NCBI RefSeq assembly: GCF_014640815.1
Contig: NZ_BMHM01000001.1
Span: forward strand, 716,875-780,874
Direction: 5' to 3'
Length of the DNA: 64,000 nucleotides
Origin: Vreelandella lutescens
GTDB lineage: Bacteria > Pseudomonadota > Gammaproteobacteria > Pseudomonadales > Halomonadaceae
Below, piece after piece: positions 60,556 to 64,000 of the stretch. The position numbers were made by a program, and so were the translations under genes. The notes under the pieces are model-generated. The model searched no databases. It was given only the letters and a program-made list of their open reading frames with translations, and had not been told where the DNA came from. The stretch's first letter is position 1, and every line of letters begins with the position of its first letter.

Positions 60556-61017
60556 TTACACGTGATAAGGATCAGGAATATTAAGCGTCGCCAGCAGCTC
60601 GCGTTCTAGCTGCTCCATCTCTTCGGCTTCCTGCTCATCAATATGATCGTAACCCATAAGATGCAGGGTGCCATGTACGACCATGTGAGCATAGTGATGG
60701 GCCAGCGGCTTCTGCTGCTCGTCGGCTTCTTGCGCCACCACGGCGTGGCAGATAATCAGGTCGCCCAGCAGCGGCAGGGTAATGCCGGGTGGGTTTTCAA
60801 AAGGAAAGGAGAGCACGTTGGTGGGCTTATCTTTGCCCCGGTAATCGCTGTTCAGCGCTTGGCTCTCTTCTTCATCCACAAAACGAATGGTGAGCTCTAG
60901 GCGGTCATCATCCGGGTGGCGAGAAAAGACACAGCCCACCCAATGGGTGAGCTGTTCAAGCGAGGGTAGCAGTGGCTCATCAATCGCCGCCTGCCGATCA
61001 ATCACGATCTCGCTCAT
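60556..61017 (-). CDS. ybeY: endoribonuclease YbeY
   Basis: YbeY is a metal-dependent single-strand RNase needed for 16S rRNA maturation and ribosome quality control. The 153 residues carry the zinc motif [11 protein letters not shown] with His115, His119 and His125, and the conserved [15 protein letters not shown] near 59-73. The ATG at 61017 overlaps the phoH stop (ATGA). Length and order match E. coli. Confidence 0.96.
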   Translation of the reverse strand: MSEIVIDRQAAIDEPLLPSLEQLTHWVGCVFSRHPDDDRLELTIRFVDEEESQALNSDYRGKDKPTNVLSFPFENPPGITLPLLGDLIICHAVVAQEADEQQKPLAHHYAHMVVHGTLHLMGYDHIDEQEAEEMEQLERELLATLNIPDPYHV

Positions 61018-62105
61018 CGGTAGGCTTCTCCAGAACGCTCGCTGTTGCGCTCTAGCGCGTGCATACGCGCTTCACGCTCTTGCTGGCGAGCTTCACGGCG
61101 GGCGCGCTCTTGCACTTCCTGCTCCGATTCAAACTCGTCGTAGGCTTCGATGATGCGCTGAACTAGCGGGTGGCGCACCACGTCCTTGGCGGCAAAGTGC
61201 GTCACGCCGATTCCGGGGGTCTCTTTGAGTACGTCGAGCACTTGCGAGAGGCCCGAACGCTGCCCGCGCGGCAAGTCGACCTGGGTAATATCCCCGGTAA
61301 TCACGGCGGTGGAACCAAAACCAATCCGCGTCAGGAACATTTTCATCTGCTCTGGCGTGGTGTTCTGGCTCTCATCCAGAATGATGTAGGAGTTGTTCAG
61401 CGTACGGCCACGCATATAGGCCAGCGGAGCAATCTCGATCACCTGACGTTCGATCAGCTTCGCCACCTGCTCAAAACCGATCATTTCATACAGCGCGTCG
61501 TACAGCGGGCGCAGGTAAGGGTCGATTTTTTGAGCAAGGTCGCCCGGCAAGAAACCCAGTTTCTCACCGGCTTCTACCGCTGGGCGCACCAACAGAATGC
61601 GGCGCACTTCTTGCTGATTGAGCGCTTCTACCGCAGCGGCCACGGCCAGGTAGGTTTTACCGGTACCCGCTGGCCCAATGCCGAAGTTGATATCGTGCTC
61701 GCGAATGCTCTGCACGTAGCGCTGCTGGTTAAGCCCGCGTGGCTTAATCATGGTGCGCGGCGTGCGCATGATGACTTCATCGCTACCGCCTTCGCCATCG
61801 TCCTCCTCTTCCAGAGCTTCAAGCCCGGATTCCTGGAGGAACAGGTGCACGGTATCCGCCGAAAGCTCGGCGGCGGCGGTTTCACGGTAGAGGTGCTCCA
61901 GCACGTTAGCCGCCGCTTTAATACGGTTAGCGGCACCGGCCAGCTGAAATACATTGCCCCGGTTGCGCAACGTCACGTCCAGGCGGCTTTCAATCAGCTT
62001 TAGATGCTCGTCCTGTTGGCCGCATAGGCTAGCAAGACGCTGCGGATCATTGGGTTCAAGGCTTAGGGTGATAATGCGATTGGCCTGAGGTGATGGCTGG
62101 CTCAA
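61014..62105 (-). CDS. ybeZ: PhoH-like ATPase YbeZ
   Basis: The 363-residue protein is a PhoH-family P-loop ATPase: Walker A GPAGTGKT at 144-151, then [31 protein letters not shown] near 175-206, Walker [12 protein letters not shown] near 246. It probably works with YbeY in RNA processing as an RNA helicase-like partner. The N-terminal part (about 1-125) is less conserved and acidic near 98-110. A basic, Arg/Glu-rich helix ends the protein. It is the first gene of the ybeZYX-lnt run and lies 86 bp after miaB in the same direction. Confidence 0.93.
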   Translation of the reverse strand: MSQPSPQANRIITLSLEPNDPQRLASLCGQQDEHLKLIESRLDVTLRNRGNVFQLAGAANRIKAAANVLEHLYRETAAAELSADTVHLFLQESGLEALEEEDDGEGGSDEVIMRTPRTMIKPRGLNQQRYVQSIREHDINFGIGPAGTGKTYLAVAAAVEALNQQEVRRILLVRPAVEAGEKLGFLPGDLAQKIDPYLRPLYDALYEMIGFEQVAKLIERQVIEIAPLAYMRGRTLNNSYIILDESQNTTPEQMKMFLTRIGFGSTAVITGDITQVDLPRGQRSGLSQVLDVLKETPGIGVTHFAAKDVVRHPLVQRIIEAYDEFESEQEVQERARREARQQEREARMHALERNSERSGEAYR

Positions 62106-62191
62106 GAGTAAGAAACCCGTCAGTTGATGTATGTGAGACTCAGCTTACTGCCCCGGCGGTGCCGGGGCAATTACCTAGGATAAGACGCCGA

Positions 62192-63535
62192 TTAATAACG
62201 CTCGGCAGAGGCAAGCTCAGCACGCAGCGAATTAGGCAGCGCTTCGGTGATTTCGACGTCCACAAAGTAGCCGATTAACTCGGTAGGATTGGCGGCGCGG
62301 AAGTTCACCACGCGGTTGTTCTCGGTACGCCCAGAGAGCTGGCCGGGGTCTTTCGGAGAAAACCCGGTAACCAGAATACGCTGAGTAGTGCCCACCATGC
62401 GGCGGCTAATCTGCGCGGCCTGCTGAAGAATGCGCTCTTGCAGAATAGCTAAGCGCTGCTTCTTCACGCTTTCAGGGGTGTCGTCGGGCAAGCCGGAAGC
62501 CGGGGTGCCGGGGCGCGCCGAATACACAAAGCTGAACGAGTGATCGAAACCGATACGGTGGATCAGATCCATCGTGGCCTCGAAATCCTCTTCTGTTTCA
62601 CCGGGGAAGCCGATAATAAAGTCAGAGGAGAAGCTGATATCCGGACGGTTAGCGCGGATACGCTCCATCTTCTCGATGTACTCTTCCGCCGTGTGGCCGC
62701 GCTTCATGGCGCTCAGAATACGGTCAGAGCCAGACTGAACCGGCAGGTGCAGGTGGCTCACCAGCTCCGGAATATCCGCATAGGCGTCTACTAAGCTATC
62801 CGTAAACTCCACCGGGTGAGAGGTGGTGAAGCGAATACGGTCGATGCCATCCACCGCCGCGATACAGGCGATCAGCTCGGCAAGATCAATCTCGTCGCCG
62901 TCTTCGTTGTCGCCACGGTAGGCGTTCACGTTCTGGCCCAGCAGGTTGATTTCACGCACGCCCTGGTCGGCTAGGTGCATGACTTCATCCATCACCGCTT
63001 CAAACGGGCGGGAGACTTCTTCACCGCGGGTGTAAGGCACCACGCAGAAGGTGCAGTACTTCGAGCAGCCTTCCATGATCGACACAAACGCCGTGGCACC
63101 ATCAGATTTGGGCTGCGGCAGGTGGTCGAACTTCTCGATTTCGGGGAAGGTGACATCCACCGCCGCAATTTGGTTATTGGCGCGGGCGTCGAGCATCTTC
63201 GGCACCCGGTGCAGGGTTTGCGGGCCAAAAATCATATCTACGAAAGGAGCGCGTTTACGCAGCGCTTCACCTTCTTGGCTGGCCACGCAGCCGCCTACGC
63301 CAATCACAAGATCCGGATTCGCGTCTTTGAGCTTTTTCCAGCGGCCTAACTGGTGGTAGACCTTATCTTGAGCTTTTTCACGAATCGAGCAGGTATTCAG
63401 CAGAATCACATCTGCTTCCTTCTCGTTATCGGTGAGCTCCAGCTGGTGAGATTCGCCGAGTAGGTCCGCCATACGCGAGGAGTCGTACTCGTTCATTTGG
63501 CAGCCGTGCGTTTTGATGAAGAGCTTCTTCGCCAT
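62192..63535 (-). CDS. miaB: tRNA-2-methylthio-N6-dimethylallyladenosine synthase MiaB
   Basis: MiaB is a radical-SAM methylthiotransferase that adds a methylthio group to i6A37 of tRNAs. The 447 residues contain the three N-terminal cluster cysteines Cys12 ([11 protein letters not shown]), Cys49 and Cys83, the radical-[11 protein letters not shown] with Cys157, Cys161, Cys164, and a C-terminal TRAM domain (about 380-440). Length and order before ybeZ match E. coli. The ATG at 63535 follows a GATGAC-type leader with GGTACC and no strong site. Confidence 0.96.
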   Translation of the reverse strand: MAKKLFIKTHGCQMNEYDSSRMADLLGESHQLELTDNEKEADVILLNTCSIREKAQDKVYHQLGRWKKLKDANPDLVIGVGGCVASQEGEALRKRAPFVDMIFGPQTLHRVPKMLDARANNQIAAVDVTFPEIEKFDHLPQPKSDGATAFVSIMEGCSKYCTFCVVPYTRGEEVSRPFEAVMDEVMHLADQGVREINLLGQNVNAYRGDNEDGDEIDLAELIACIAAVDGIDRIRFTTSHPVEFTDSLVDAYADIPELVSHLHLPVQSGSDRILSAMKRGHTAEEYIEKMERIRANRPDISFSSDFIIGFPGETEEDFEATMDLIHRIGFDHSFSFVYSARPGTPASGLPDDTPESVKKQRLAILQERILQQAAQISRRMVGTTQRILVTGFSPKDPGQLSGRTENNRVVNFRAANPTELIGYFVDVEITEALPNSLRAELASAERY

Positions 63536-63676
63536 CGGTACCTGTCATCTATGGGTCGTCGGGGGAGACGAGGGATGAATGAAATAACGGTTGGGCAGCG
63601 ATTGGTGCGGCCGTTGAATGCGTGCATTATACGGATACACGAAACCAGGGGCTAGGCATTCCCCCGTAATCGATAC

Positions 63677-63704
63677 TTGACCCGAGCGTTTCAATCAGTA
63701 TACT
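63677..63704 (+). promoter_or_regulatory. probable promoter of the tRNA-Asn pair
   Basis: TTGACC (63677-63682) and TATACT (63699-63704) are 16 nt apart, 20 bp before the first tRNA-Asn. Confidence 0.65.
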
Positions 63705-63724
63705 ACGCACCGTGTTTGAGCAGT

Positions 63725-63800
63725 TCCTCGATAGCTCAGTTGGTAGAGCAAATGACTGTTAATCATTGGGTCGCAGGTTCGAGTCCTGCTCGAGGAGCCA
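63725..63800 (+). tRNA. tRNA-Asn(GTT), copy 1
   Basis: A 76-nt tRNA with encoded CCA. Acceptor TCCTCGA pairs with TCGAGGA, the anticodon loop is CTGTTAA with anticodon GTT (63758-63760), and the T arm has GGTTCGAGTCC. Confidence 0.97.
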
Positions 63801-63888
63801 AAACATTTGTTAAGACAACTACTTAGATTGCTTTAAGTAGAGGCTGACAAGTGATAGGCTCTGGTTCAAACGCAACAGCAAATGATGT

Positions 63889-63964
63889 TCCTCGATAGCT
63901 CAGTTGGTAGAGCAAATGACTGTTAATCATTGGGTCGCAGGTTCGAGTCCTGCTCGAGGAGCCA
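63889..63964 (+). tRNA. tRNA-Asn(GTT), copy 2
   Basis: Identical over all 76 nt to the copy 88 bp upstream. No separate promoter is evident in the spacer, so the pair is probably cut from one transcript. CTACTT/AAGTAG in the spacer can fold into a small hairpin. Confidence 0.97.
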
Positions 63965-64000
63965 AGCTGCTGTTCTGCTAAAGATTTTTCTGTTGTTCCC

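Noticed and set aside
61170..62003. 277-residue open frame on the plus strand
   Set aside because: It lies antisense to ybeZ (phoH-like), whose Walker motifs and synteny are certain; GC-rich codons leave the opposite frame open by chance.

Overview
The window looks like the chromosome of a halophilic gammaproteobacterium close to Halomonas. This is inferred from gene content: a class I PHA synthase with phasin, a smrB/prmB/aroC neighbourhood like that of E. coli, an lnt-corC-ybeY-phoH-miaB block, a CLCA_X-type protein and many GC-rich housekeeping genes. No taxonomic marker such as 16S rRNA is present.

Layout. (1) 1-3064: chromosomal genes (end of an ABC exporter, queF, a nitroreductase, a thioesterase) ending in tRNA-Ser(GGA). 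(2) 3051-33850: a 30.8 kb integrative element in the tRNA-Ser 3' end, bounded by a 14-bp direct repeat, with paired AGCCCATAC repeats just inside each end and a P4-type integrase at the right end. It carries a complete type 1 BREX operon (brxA, brxB, brxC, pglX, pglZ, brxL). A GmrSD/BrxU-like DUF262-DUF1524 gene and a Septu-like ATPase/HNH pair are built into the same operon between pglX and pglZ. After that come a leftward cassette of recombination genes (RadC-like, YqaJ nuclease, ERF annealing protein, DUF932, small zinc proteins), a LexA-controlled umuDC, an eroded stretch with an ISAs1-family transposase relic, an AT-rich replication/regulation block (alpA, yfjI-like, yfjJ-like) arranged as in E. 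coli CP4-57, an unrecognised gene, and the integrase. No conjugation or virion genes are seen, so the element probably depends on a helper to move.

(3) 33851-44926: a PAS-GGDEF diguanylate cyclase, a CLCA_X protein, a DJ-1/PfpI protein, a MipA/OmpV porin-like protein, an M42-type peptidase, two transporters and a second umuDC. Among these lie three intergenic loci (35899-36102 minus, 38065-38211 plus, 38680-38820 plus). Each has repeated GGA motifs shown in hairpin loops and ends in a Rho-independent terminator, the hallmark of CsrB/RsmZ-type RNAs that sequester CsrA/RsmA. I consider these, with the composite BREX island, the most interesting content of the window.

(4) 44927-64000: an alpha/beta hydrolase, a patatin-like protein, smrB, prmB, aroC, a DUF6489 protein, phasin, phaC, a TolC/HlyD/ABC-2 export operon that lacks an ATPase gene, lnt, corC, ybeY, phoH-like ybeZ, miaB and two identical tRNA-Asn genes.

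Functionally the island stacks defence layers in one transcription unit (methylation-guided BREX, probable modification-dependent cleavage, ATPase-gated nuclease) next to recombination and SOS-mutagenesis genes. The chromosomal flank joins c-di-GMP synthesis and probable Csr-type post-transcriptional control. All functions are inferred from sequence reading only; no database search was run.
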